A stretch of 19,149 nucleotides of DNA from JAAYDS01 sp039680625 (GTDB lineage: Bacteria; Chloroflexota; Anaerolineae; UBA1429): the NCBI GenBank assembly GCA_039680625.1, contig JBDKSN010000215.1, forward strand, positions 1-19,149. The letters run 5' to 3'. Position numbers and translations under genes: made by a program. Under the pieces are notes generated by a model. That model was not told the DNA's origin and did no database searches. It saw only the letters and a program-made list of their open reading frames with translations. The number at the start of each line of letters is the position of its first letter. Position 1 is the stretch's first letter. This document shows, one piece after another, positions 1-6,617 of this stretch.

Positions 1-489
1 GGGCTCTTTGCGGATCCAGCCGCCACCATCGAGCTTGTGGTCGCCGACGCCCCTCGCGGGCAGAAAGCGTTGCCCCTGCGCCTTTTCGCGGACGTATTGC
101 ATGGGGGAGCGAAAGGCGATGACCAGCTCGTTCTCACCTAGGCGGAGCGCGCCGCGCACATCGAACTCCCAGGTGCGGAACATGTTGTCGGTCTGCCCCA
201 ACGTCTGGCCGTTGAGGGTGAGCGTGGCAATGGTGTCGAGCCCCAGGCAGCGGAGCAGCACACGGTCGTGCTGGAGCAGGGCTTCATCGACGACGAACGT
301 GCGGCGGTAGGTCCAGTCGGTCTCACCCACCCACAGCACCTGGAGCTCGTTATCGCGAAAGAACGGATCGGGGATCCTCTTGTTGGCCAAGAGATCCAAG
401 TGCACGCAGCCGGGCACCGTGGCGGGGATAGCCTCGCTCTCCCCGGCGCGCGATAGCGTCCAGGGGCCGTTCAGGCTTTGTGTTTGCAT
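1..489 (-). CDS. Beta-mannosidase, GH2 family, N-terminal part (cut by window edge)
   Basis: This gene is read on the minus strand from ATG at 489-487, with a strong AGGAGG six bases upstream. It runs off the window after 163 codons. The protein starts MQTQSLNGPWTL, followed by a VPGCVHLDLL segment, then WVGETDWTYRRTF near residue 58 and NGQTLGQTDNMF near residue 93. The last visible residues are GGWIRKEP. These are hallmarks of the N-terminal jelly-roll (sugar-binding) domain of GH2 beta-mannosidases, which remove terminal beta-1,4-mannose from manno-oligosaccharides or glycans. The catalytic TIM barrel with its two glutamates lies outside the window, so activity cannot be judged. No signal peptide is visible, so a cytoplasmic enzyme is likely. 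A related GH2 specificity is possible, but the DWTYRRTF and IRKEP segments favour mannosidase. Confidence 0.88.
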   Translation of the reverse strand, partial: MQTQSLNGPWTLSRAGESEAIPATVPGCVHLDLLANKRIPDPFFRDNELQVLWVGETDWTYRRTFVVDEALLQHDRVLLRCLGLDTIATLTLNGQTLGQTDNMFRTWEFDVRGALRLGENELVIAFRSPMQYVREKAQGQRFLPARGVGDHKLDGGGWIRKEP

Positions 490-852
490 GTCAATCCTCC
501 TACTCATTCGATGGGTCGTGGCTCGGGCGCCGCGCGCCATCAGAAATGAAGCCGACACTGGGGTTGTCAGTGATGGCCAGGCCTACCTCAGGCCAGGGGT
601 GGGCAGCGGAGTTGCACTGGATGGGGCACTCGGCGCGCTCTGGAAAGCGCCCGGATAGAGGCAGGACGACTCTCCGATCCTAGAGAGTGTTACTGCAAAG
701 ACTAGGAATGCAGTGCATACCCCTCTGAAGTGATATTCGAGTGAGGGATCTGCCACTCCCAACACTGCTAGCCGACTACATGAAAAAGACTGGGACCGTA
801 CTGCAGTCATGGCGCAGCCCAGGATAGATTCACTTCTTCAACGGGCATGTGG
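490..852. other. Gene-free stretch between beta-mannosidase and the two-gene islet
   Basis: I see no convincing gene in these 363 bases. Small open frames exist but lack a good ribosome-binding site and look compositionally random. The region should hold the mannosidase promoter, reading on the minus strand, but no clear -35/-10 pair stands out. It contains weak inverted repeats: GGCCT/AGGCC arms near 578-594, and ACTGCA/TGCAGT arms near 692-714. Base composition falls from GC-rich at the mannosidase side to AT-richer toward 700-850. Confidence 0.5.
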
Positions 853-1518
853 CTATGACCCTTCTTCACAGTCTACGTGCTTATCGAGAGGTTTCAACAA
901 TTCGTTGCATCTTTGCTGGGATAGAGATAAGGCTGTTCCGTCGTAGTTAGTGTATTGCTTTCCTCGGATATCTCTATATTTTACCGCAGTCAATGCCCAA
1001 GAGTACTTCGGAAAGTACCGAGTATTGACCACCGGAAGCAAGATGGAATCTCTTTCGCCCAAATCTACAGTCACATCGCGTAAGTCGAATCGGTAGTGTT
1101 GTGGCTTCACGTAGTCGGTTTCATCACTCTCAAACATCGACACATCCATTTCGACCGTAATCGATACGGATGATATCTCCGACCGGCCTACGTTGGTAAG
1201 CTTGAGTACGAGAAACAAGTCATCGATACCGGTCAAGTCCTTCTCGAGAGTATGGTGAATAATCGTTTGCCAACTCTTGAGAGGCGTATTGTCAAGATAG
1301 TCAAAGGACACCGAAGCGGTGGGAGCCGGGTCTGGCACCTTGCTTATCAGATCAGTGCGCACCTTAAGCACAGGATCATTCGCGAATTCGGTCTGTTTCC
1401 TCATCTCAGCGAGGGTCTTGTAGGTCACTACAAAAGCGCCAGTGGCTGCAATAGCAGCTAGCATCTGAGCAACCCCGACGAACAGATCAAGCCAATCACG
1501 CCAAACGAAGGCGTCCAT
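853..1518 (-). CDS. Hypothetical membrane-anchored protein (221 aa)
   Basis: I do not recognise this family by name. The start ATG (1518-1516) directly follows the TAG stop of the upstream gene with no gap, and AAGGAG sits inside the end of that gene, so the two should be translationally coupled. The protein has one hydrophobic segment at about residues 12-32 (LDLFVGVAQMLAAIAATGAF). A charged stretch follows, TLAEMRKQTEF. The remaining roughly 175 residues are soluble and rich in beta-type sequence (FLVLKLTNVGRSEISSVSITVEM). One N-terminal membrane helix followed by 'xxMRKQTEF' is a layout seen in many uncharacterised bacterial single-pass proteins. The soluble part could be an immunoglobulin-like beta fold, but that is a guess. 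Base composition is far more AT-rich than in the flanking genes, which suggests acquisition by transfer. Confidence 0.75.
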   Translation of the reverse strand: MDAFVWRDWLDLFVGVAQMLAAIAATGAFVVTYKTLAEMRKQTEFANDPVLKVRTDLISKVPDPAPTASVSFDYLDNTPLKSWQTIIHHTLEKDLTGIDDLFLVLKLTNVGRSEISSVSITVEMDVSMFESDETDYVKPQHYRFDLRDVTVDLGERDSILLPVVNTRYFPKYSWALTAVKYRDIRGKQYTNYDGTALSLSQQRCNELLKPLDKHVDCEEGS

Positions 1519-1983
1519 CTATGCGCTCCTTCTTGCTTGATGGAGCGCATAGGTGCACTTCTGGCCATATTCCATCAGCTTTTTCGCCGCCTCCCTCTGT
1601 CCTTCAACTGTATACGTGATGATTCCGTTGACTCCTCCGATGGCTAACTCCACCCTGTAGGGTACAGTCAGGTCGTCCTCGGCGGTATCGGAATAGAATG
1701 CCCTAAGTCTGATCTGGCTCACCAGACTTAGTGGATTGAGTGATATCTCCATGCTGTTCTGCTCGAACGTAAAGTCATGGATGATTAGGTCACGTGTCAG
1801 GATAGATAGCTCCAAAGCGGCTTGATCGTCCTTGACGTATGCTCGGACATAGTATTCGAAATCCTCATGCAGCATCTCGTCTGAGACAACTGATGTGAGC
1901 ATTTCCATGATTGTGCGGGTCAGATTCTGCCGATCGCGCAACTGTCCCAGTTCTTGCTCAAGCTTCGACAAGCTCGAAGTCAT
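1519..1983 (-). CDS. Hypothetical soluble protein (154 aa), coupled to the membrane protein downstream
   Basis: I do not recognise this family. I chose ATG at 1983-1981 because GAGGAG lies six bases upstream; an in-frame ATG at 2010 has no such site. The protein starts MTSSLSKLEQELGQLRDR, a heptad-like, charged segment that may form a short coiled coil over about residues 3-25. It continues with a mixed alpha/beta body and ends in a segment resembling a strand-turn-strand followed by a helix (VPYRVELAIGGVNGIITYTV, then EGQREAAKKLMEYG). There is no signal peptide or membrane helix, so it is probably cytoplasmic. It is the first gene of a two-gene unit whose second product is membrane-anchored; the stop and start codons abut exactly. 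The two products may act together, but nothing in the sequence reveals a reaction. Confidence 0.72.
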   Translation of the reverse strand: MTSSLSKLEQELGQLRDRQNLTRTIMEMLTSVVSDEMLHEDFEYYVRAYVKDDQAALELSILTRDLIIHDFTFEQNSMEISLNPLSLVSQIRLRAFYSDTAEDDLTVPYRVELAIGGVNGIITYTVEGQREAAKKLMEYGQKCTYALHQARRSA

Positions 1984-2253
1984 GTTCTTCTCCTCACGTA
2001 CCACATCCACAGCTTATCGTCAAGATAGGCAAACAACGTATGGATAAACGTCGCTAGAATGCTAGTTCCTCGAATGCTATAGACCGTCTGTCACATGCCT
2101 TCTAGCTATAGGCAGACCCTGTAGGACAGTACTACCACATAGTTCAAAAGCGTTCAAGGCGTTCATCTGGCTCTACAGGAATTTGCGCTAGATTGGAGCA
2201 GCTGACCAGGCATGTGCCGAAGTAACGTCGCCGACGGTTTCAGCCTCTGTCTT

Positions 2254-3996
2254 CTACAGGTTGGCATTGTCGCGCGCGGCCACTAGCGCCTGCACCCGTT
2301 CGATAAAGCTCTCGATCGACATGGCGCCCACATCTTCGTTGGTGCGCAGCCGCACCGAGACCTCGCCGTTCTCGGCCTCGCGGTCGCCCACTATGAGCAT
2401 GTAGGGGATCTTTTGCAGCTGAGCCTCACGGATCTTGGCATTCATGCGGCCGCTGCTATCGTCTAGCTCGACGCGCAACCCAGCGGCCTTGAGCTTGGCC
2501 AACACCTCTTGGGCATAGGCCATATGCCGGTCGGCGATGGGGATCAGGCGCGCCTGCACAGGCGCCAGCCAAAGCGGGAAGGCGCCGCCATAGTGCTCGA
2601 TCAGAACGCCAAAGAAGCGTTCGAGCGAGCCGAGCAGCGCTCGATGCACCATGTAAGGTCGGTGATCCGCACCATCGGCGCCGCGATAGGTCATGTCAAA
2701 GCGCTCAGGCTCGTTAAAGTCGAACTGGATCGTGGTCATCTGCCACTCGCGCCCGAGCGCATCCTCGATCTTTAGATCGATTTTGGGGCCATAGAAGGCT
2801 CCACCGCCCTCGTCGATCTCGTAGGGGACGTGCTCGCTCTCGAGCGCCCGTCGCAGAGACTCGGTGGCCTGATCCCAGCGCGACTGCTCGCCGACCGAGT
2901 GCTCGGGGCGCGTGGCGAGGTAGGCCTGGATATGCTCAAAGCCGAAATCTCGCCAGAGAGCCAGCGAGAAGCGCAGCACGCCCAGGATCTCGTCTTCGAT
3001 CTGCTCGGGCGTGCAGATGATATGGGCGTCGTCTTGGGTAAAGCCGCGCACCCGCAGCAGGCCATGCAGCACGCCGCTCTTCTCATAGCGATACACCGTG
3101 CCCAACTCGGCCCAGCGCAGGGGCAGGTCGCGGTACGAGTGCGATTTCGTCTTGTAGATCATGATGTGGAAGGGGCAGTTCATCGGCTTGAGATAGTAAT
3201 CCTGCTCGTCGATCTGCATCGGCGCGTACATGCTCTCTTTGTAAAAGCCGAGATGCCCCGACGTCTCCCACAGCCACGAGCGGCCGATATGAGGGGTGAA
3301 CAGGATGTCATAGCCGCCCTCATAGTGCCGCTGGCGCCAGAAATCCTCGATGATCACGCGGATGCGCCCGCCCTTGGGGTGCCAATAGACCAGGCCCGCG
3401 CCGGCCTCTTCATGCGTGCTGAAGAGGTCGAGCTCGCGGCCCAGGCGGCGATGGTCGCGCCGTTCGATGTCGGCCAGCCGGTCGAGATAGGCGTTGAGCT
3501 CTTCTTTGCTCGGCCAGATCGTGCCATAGATGCGCTGGAGCATGGGGTTGTGCTCGTCGCCGCGCCAATAGGCGGCGGCGGTGCTGAGCAGCTTGAACGC
3601 ATCCCAGCGGAGTTGCCCCGTGTGCTCGACGTGCGGCCCACGGCACAGGTCTTTGAAGGACCCGTGCCGATAGATGGTGATGGGCTCGCCCTCGGGCAGC
3701 TCGCGGATCAGCTCGAGCTTGTAGGGCTGATCGGCAAACTCGGCGAGGGCCTGTTCGCGCGAGATCTCTTCACGCACCAGGGGCTTTTTGGCCTTGATGC
3801 TCTCTTTCATCAGCTCGCTGATCTTGTCCAGGTCTTCGGGCGTGAGCGGGCGCGGCAGGTCAAAGTCATAGTAGAAGCCGTTCTCGATGGCCGGGCCGAT
3901 GCCGAACTTGGCCTCTGGAAAGAGCTGTTGCACGGCCTCGGCCATCACGTGGGCGGCCGTGTGCCTGATCTCTTCGATGCTCGGTTGTGCTGCCAT
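2254..3996 (-). CDS. thrS: Threonyl-tRNA synthetase without N-terminal TGS domain
   Basis: ThrRS charges tRNA-Thr with threonine. The start is ATG 3996-3994 with AGGAGG four bases upstream; a longer in-frame start near 4056 would fall inside the leader terminator and is rejected. The 580-residue protein begins almost directly with the editing domain: HTAAH (residues 12-16) is the HxxxH pair and CRGPH supplies the other two editing ligands. The class II catalytic core follows, with the zinc ligands visible as Cys in MNCPFH, His in DDAHIICT and His in VHRALLGSLERFFG. The last 100 or so residues form the anticodon-binding domain (LIPIADRHMAYAQEVLAKL). Family members are usually about 640 residues because of an N-terminal TGS domain, which is absent here. 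Expression is controlled by the T-box leader upstream. The gene stands alone. Confidence 0.97.
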   Translation of the reverse strand: MAAQPSIEEIRHTAAHVMAEAVQQLFPEAKFGIGPAIENGFYYDFDLPRPLTPEDLDKISELMKESIKAKKPLVREEISREQALAEFADQPYKLELIRELPEGEPITIYRHGSFKDLCRGPHVEHTGQLRWDAFKLLSTAAAYWRGDEHNPMLQRIYGTIWPSKEELNAYLDRLADIERRDHRRLGRELDLFSTHEEAGAGLVYWHPKGGRIRVIIEDFWRQRHYEGGYDILFTPHIGRSWLWETSGHLGFYKESMYAPMQIDEQDYYLKPMNCPFHIMIYKTKSHSYRDLPLRWAELGTVYRYEKSGVLHGLLRVRGFTQDDAHIICTPEQIEDEILGVLRFSLALWRDFGFEHIQAYLATRPEHSVGEQSRWDQATESLRRALESEHVPYEIDEGGGAFYGPKIDLKIEDALGREWQMTTIQFDFNEPERFDMTYRGADGADHRPYMVHRALLGSLERFFGVLIEHYGGAFPLWLAPVQARLIPIADRHMAYAQEVLAKLKAAGLRVELDDSSGRMNAKIREAQLQKIPYMLIVGDREAENGEVSVRLRTNEDVGAMSIESFIERVQALVAARDNANL

Positions 3997-4055
3997 GATC
4001 CTCCTACTCCTCGGCAAAAGTGTGAGCGAGCGCGCTTGATTCTGGCTCAAGAACA

Positions 4056-4088
4056 CAAAAACCTCTCACCCCCATGGGGCGAGAGGTT
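4056..4088 (-). terminator. Intrinsic terminator of the thrS T-box
   Basis: On the minus strand the stem AACCTCTC pairs with GAGAGGTT across an inner GC-rich part with an ATGG loop, and a run of five T follows at 4061-4057. The 5' arm begins shortly after the T-box core, so terminator and antiterminator should be mutually exclusive, as in characterised T-boxes. Confidence 0.92.
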
Positions 4089-4299
4089 GACTCACGCGGT
4101 TCCACCCAATTTCGGCCAGGCAAGCTGGCCCTCAGGTGCCGATAACGGCGGCAGCCGTGGGCCTCTAGGGTAACTTCAAGGCCCCACTCACAGGTGGTCT
4201 TCACCACTTGGCTCGCTGAGGCGGGTTTCAGTCCATGCCCGTCTCTCCCTGTTGCTGCGTAGGCGGCTACTCGTCCTGCTCAACGCTTTACCCTAGGAT
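4056..4299 (-). promoter_or_regulatory. T-box leader of thrS
   Basis: The minus-strand leader of thrS carries the T-box core at 4108-4095 (TGGGTGGAACCGCG), the bulge that pairs with the uncharged tRNA acceptor end. Upstream are Stem I-like elements: AGAGA at 4246-4242 and a GGACTGAAACCCG segment at 4234-4222. A candidate specifier is ACC (Thr) at 4198-4196, within GAAGACCACC; a second ACC-type reading nearby makes the exact codon uncertain. Downstream is an intrinsic terminator. In known T-boxes, uncharged cognate tRNA binds and stabilises the antiterminator, so thrS is read when threonyl-tRNA is short. The identification is strong; the specifier position and the outer limits are tentative. 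Confidence 0.93.
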
Positions 4300-4305
4300 A
4301 GCACC

Positions 4306-4334
4306 ATTGTACTCTGCTCGCAAGTCTTACGTTG
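4306..4334 (-). promoter_or_regulatory. Putative thrS promoter
   Basis: A -10 hexamer TACAAT is at 4311-4306 on the minus strand, ahead of the T-box leader. Seventeen bases further out lies only a weak -35 (CAACGT, 4334-4329). The -10 is followed by GG, giving TACAATGG, the same string seen at the topA and URO-D promoters in this window. It overlaps the rsmD promoter on the other strand. Confidence 0.5.
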
Positions 4335-4360
4335 ACCGTAAAAGGGGCCAGTGGTAGACT
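4332..4360 (+). promoter_or_regulatory. Putative sigma-70-type promoter of the rsmD operon
   Basis: TTGACC at 4332-4337 and TAGACT at 4355-4360 are separated by 17 bases. Transcription would begin near 4367, upstream of the chosen TTG start of rsmD (4393) but downstream of an alternative ATG at 4351. This supports the later start. Confidence 0.6.
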
Positions 4361-4392
4361 CGCAGCAGGCCACTGTGGAGAGGAGTCTGTTC

Positions 4393-5019
4393 TTGCGCGT
4401 CATCGCGGGGAAGGCCAAAGGGCGCAGACTGCTGAGCGTGCCTGGGGAGGGCACGCGCCCGATCACCGATCGCGTCAAAGAGTCGCTGTTCGACATCATC
4501 GGTGCGGATATCGAGGGCACGGTGCTGCTCGACCTGTTTGCCGGTACGGGCAGCGTGGGCATCGAGGCGTTGAGCCGTGGTGCCGAACACGTCGTTTTGG
4601 TCGACAAGGCCCTTCCGGCCATTCAGGTGTTGCGCAAGAACCTCGAGATAACGGGGTTGGCACGGCAGGCAACGGTGATCAAGGGCGATGCCTTTCGCTT
4701 TGTTGCCGATGCAGCGGCGCTCAACGCGGCCCCGCACGGGTTTGACTATATCTATGTAGCGCCGCCGCAGTATCAAGAGTTGTGGGCCAAAGCGCTGCTG
4801 GCCCTCGATGAGCATGACCTGCTCGCCGAGGACGGGGAGATCATCGTGCAGATTCACCCCAAAGAGGCTCACCCGCTGGCGTTGCAGCGTTTTGCGCTCG
4901 AGCGCGAGCGGCGCTATGGCTCGACGCTGCTCCAGTTCTGGAGACGCCGAGCTACCCCATTTATGCCTACCGAGCCATCTGCAGTTGCCGAAGAAGAGGC
5001 GCGCGATGGTCTACGTTGA
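4393..5019 (+). CDS. rsmD: 16S rRNA (guanine-N2)-methyltransferase RsmD-like protein
   Basis: RsmD methylates G966 of 16S rRNA using S-adenosylmethionine. I chose the TTG start at 4393 because AGGAG lies seven bases upstream and the protein then begins MRVIAGKAKGRRL, the usual RsmD N terminus; the ATG at 4351 falls inside the likely promoter. The product is 208 residues. The SAM-binding motif I is DLFAGTGSVGIEAL (about residues 47-60), and TRPITDRVKE (21-30) is a family signature. The catalytic motif IV, normally DPPY or similar, reads APPQ at residues 123-126 (YVAPPQY), so the usual acidic or Asn residue and the aromatic are both replaced. This may be a lineage variant or may affect activity. 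It is the first gene of the rsmD-DUF951-mnmE-glycosyltransferase unit, and its end overlaps the next gene by 14 bases. Confidence 0.9.
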   Translation: MRVIAGKAKGRRLLSVPGEGTRPITDRVKESLFDIIGADIEGTVLLDLFAGTGSVGIEALSRGAEHVVLVDKALPAIQVLRKNLEITGLARQATVIKGDAFRFVADAAALNAAPHGFDYIYVAPPQYQELWAKALLALDEHDLLAEDGEIIVQIHPKEAHPLALQRFALERERRYGSTLLQFWRRRATPFMPTEPSAVAEEEARDGLR

Positions 5020-5224
5020 GGTCTATCCCGGCGACCGCGTGCGTATGCGCAAGCCACACCCCTGTGGCTCGTATGAGTGGACGGTGACGCGCACGGGCAC
5101 CGATGTGGGCTTGATCTGTGCGAAATGCGGCCATCGGGTGATGATCCCCCGCGGCAAGTTCAACAAGAGCGTCAAAGAGATCATCCCAGGCGAGCGCCGT
5201 GGCCTGCCGCCGCCAAGCGTCTAG
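5006..5224 (+). CDS. DUF951-family small protein (72 aa), probable zinc-binding
   Basis: This matches the DUF951 family as I know it: a basic beta-rich start (GDRVRMRKPHPCGSYEW) followed by a GLICAKCGHRVMIPR segment. Cysteines at residues 20, 38 and 41 could form most of a zinc site, with a nearby histidine (18 or 43) as a possible fourth ligand. The family is common in Firmicutes and Chloroflexota and its function is not established; a nucleic-acid-binding role is a fair guess from the small, basic, cysteine-containing fold. The start ATG overlaps the end of rsmD by 14 bases and has only a weak GAAGAGG-type ribosome site, so translation is probably coupled to rsmD. mnmE begins nine bases after its stop. 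Confidence 0.9.
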   Translation: MVYVEVYPGDRVRMRKPHPCGSYEWTVTRTGTDVGLICAKCGHRVMIPRGKFNKSVKEIIPGERRGLPPPSV

Positions 5225-5233
5225 GCTGTAGCC

Positions 5234-6610
5234 ATGTTGGGTTACACACTCGAAGACACCATTGCGGCCATCTCGACGCCGCTGGGCGTGGGCGGCATCG
5301 GCATCGTGCGGCTGTCGGGGCCGCAGGCGATGGGCATCGCGCGCAGGTTGTATCGCGATCACGCCGGCCGAGAGCGTCGCTCGTGGCAGCCCAACCGGCT
5401 GTACTATGGGCACGTGATCGATCCCGCCGAGGGGCGAGCCGTCGACGAGGTACTGGTCTCGGTGATGCGGGCGCCGCACTCGTTCACCCGCCAGGATGTG
5501 GTCGAGATCAATGCGCACGGTGGGCCTGTGCCCTTGCGCGAGATTCTGCGCCTGTGCCTGGTGAGCGGCGCGCGCCTGGCGCACGAAGGGGAGTTCACCC
5601 TGCGGGCCTTTGTGAATGGGCGTATCGACCTGGCTCAGGCTGAGGCGGTGCTCGATACGATCGAGAGCAAGAGCGGGGCAGCACTGCGCGTGGCGGTCAA
5701 TCAGCTCTCGGGCAGGCTCTCGTCGCGCGTGCGTGAGCTGGGCCAGACACTGCGCGACGTGCTGGCCTATCTCGAGGCGAGCATCGACTTTGGCGAGGAT
5801 GACCTCCCCCCACGCGATGTACGGCCAGCGCTGCGTGAGGTACAACAGGGGTTGCAGCAGCTCATCGCCGAGGCGGATTCGGGTATGGTCTATCGCCAGG
5901 GGGTACGCACGGCCATCGTGGGACGGCCTAACGTGGGCAAGAGCAGCTTGCTCAATGCGCTGCTGCGCACCGATCGGGCGATCGTCACCCCTATCCCTGG
6001 CACGACGCGCGACACGCTCGAAGAGACGCTCGTGCTGCAGGGCGTGCCCTTTGTGCTCATCGATACGGCGGGCATCAACGAGACCGATAACCTCGTCGAG
6101 CAACTGGGCATCGAACGGAGTCGCCGGTCGGTGCGAGAGGCCGATCTGGTATTGTTGCTGGTCGATGGCTCGGCGCCGGTCACCGCGCATGATCGCTCGA
6201 TTGCGGGGCTGATTGGCGAGCGCCCAGCGCTGTTGGTGGTCAATAAGGATGACCTGCCCTTGGTAGAGGGCTTTGCCGACCTGCTCCCCGGGGCGCCGCA
6301 GGCGCACGTCTCGGCCAAGACGGGTGAGGGTATCCCCGCCCTCGAAGAGGCCATGGTCGAGGCCGTGCTCGGCGGGCGGCTAGAGCTGGCCTCGACGCCG
6401 CTGACGGCCAACCCGCGACATCGCGCTGCTTTCGAGCGTGCCCTGGGCCAGGTCGAGGCCGCGCTCATGGCCGCCGAACAGGGCCTCTATGGCGACCTGC
6501 AGGCGATCGATGTGCGTGGCGCCCTCGTGGCCCTGGGCGAAGTGACGGGCGAGACGGCCAGCGAAGACCTGCTCGACACGATCTTTGGCCAGTTCTGCGT
6601 GGGCAAGTAG
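5234..6610 (+). CDS. mnmE: tRNA modification GTPase MnmE
   Basis: MnmE, with MnmG, installs the aminomethyl-type modification on U34 of several tRNAs. The 458-residue protein has the expected order. The N-terminal folate-binding domain starts DTIAAISTPLGVGGIGIVRL and includes EINAHGG (91-97). A helical domain is interrupted by the G domain: Walker A GRPNVGKS (230-237), PGTTRD (255-260), DTAG (277-280) and NKDD (337-340). The C-terminal FCVGK (454-458) carries the catalytic cysteine of the family. Length is typical. The start ATG at 5234 has only a weak TAGG-type site, and the preceding gene ends nine bases earlier, so coupling is likely. The next gene begins eight bases after the stop. Confidence 0.98.
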   Translation: MLGYTLEDTIAAISTPLGVGGIGIVRLSGPQAMGIARRLYRDHAGRERRSWQPNRLYYGHVIDPAEGRAVDEVLVSVMRAPHSFTRQDVVEINAHGGPVPLREILRLCLVSGARLAHEGEFTLRAFVNGRIDLAQAEAVLDTIESKSGAALRVAVNQLSGRLSSRVRELGQTLRDVLAYLEASIDFGEDDLPPRDVRPALREVQQGLQQLIAEADSGMVYRQGVRTAIVGRPNVGKSSLLNALLRTDRAIVTPIPGTTRDTLEETLVLQGVPFVLIDTAGINETDNLVEQLGIERSRRSVREADLVLLLVDGSAPVTAHDRSIAGLIGERPALLVVNKDDLPLVEGFADLLPGAPQAHVSAKTGEGIPALEEAMVEAVLGGRLELASTPLTANPRHRAAFERALGQVEAALMAAEQGLYGDLQAIDVRGALVALGEVTGETASEDLLDTIFGQFCVGK

Positions 6611-6617
6611 GGAGAAC

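Noticed and set aside
583..810. Possible small minus-strand gene of 75 codons in the gap after the mannosidase
   Set aside because: No ribosome-binding site, no recognisable motif and low-complexity Ser/Pro ending; likely chance.
853..1983. Idea that the two islet genes are a toxin-antitoxin or phage-defence pair
   Set aside because: The abutting layout and AT-rich composition fit, but neither protein shows a nuclease, kinase, NTPase or DNA-binding motif, so the claim has no support beyond context.
1984..2010. Earlier ATG start for the 154-residue islet protein
   Set aside because: No Shine-Dalgarno sequence precedes it, whereas GAGGAG precedes the ATG at 1983.
2830..4173. Long open frame of 447 codons on the plus strand opposite thrS
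   Set aside because: It is fully antisense to a certain thrS gene and its T-box leader, has low-complexity composition typical of a GC-rich shadow frame, and matches no known family.
4351..4392. Earlier ATG start for rsmD
   Set aside because: It overlaps the likely -10 box, lacks a ribosome site and adds residues not found in the family; TTG at 4393 with AGGAG fits better.
4967..6307. Long open frame of 446 codons on the minus strand opposite mnmE
   Set aside because: It is antisense to mnmE and the DUF951 gene, and rich in Arg, His and Gln as expected from reverse reading of GC-rich codons.
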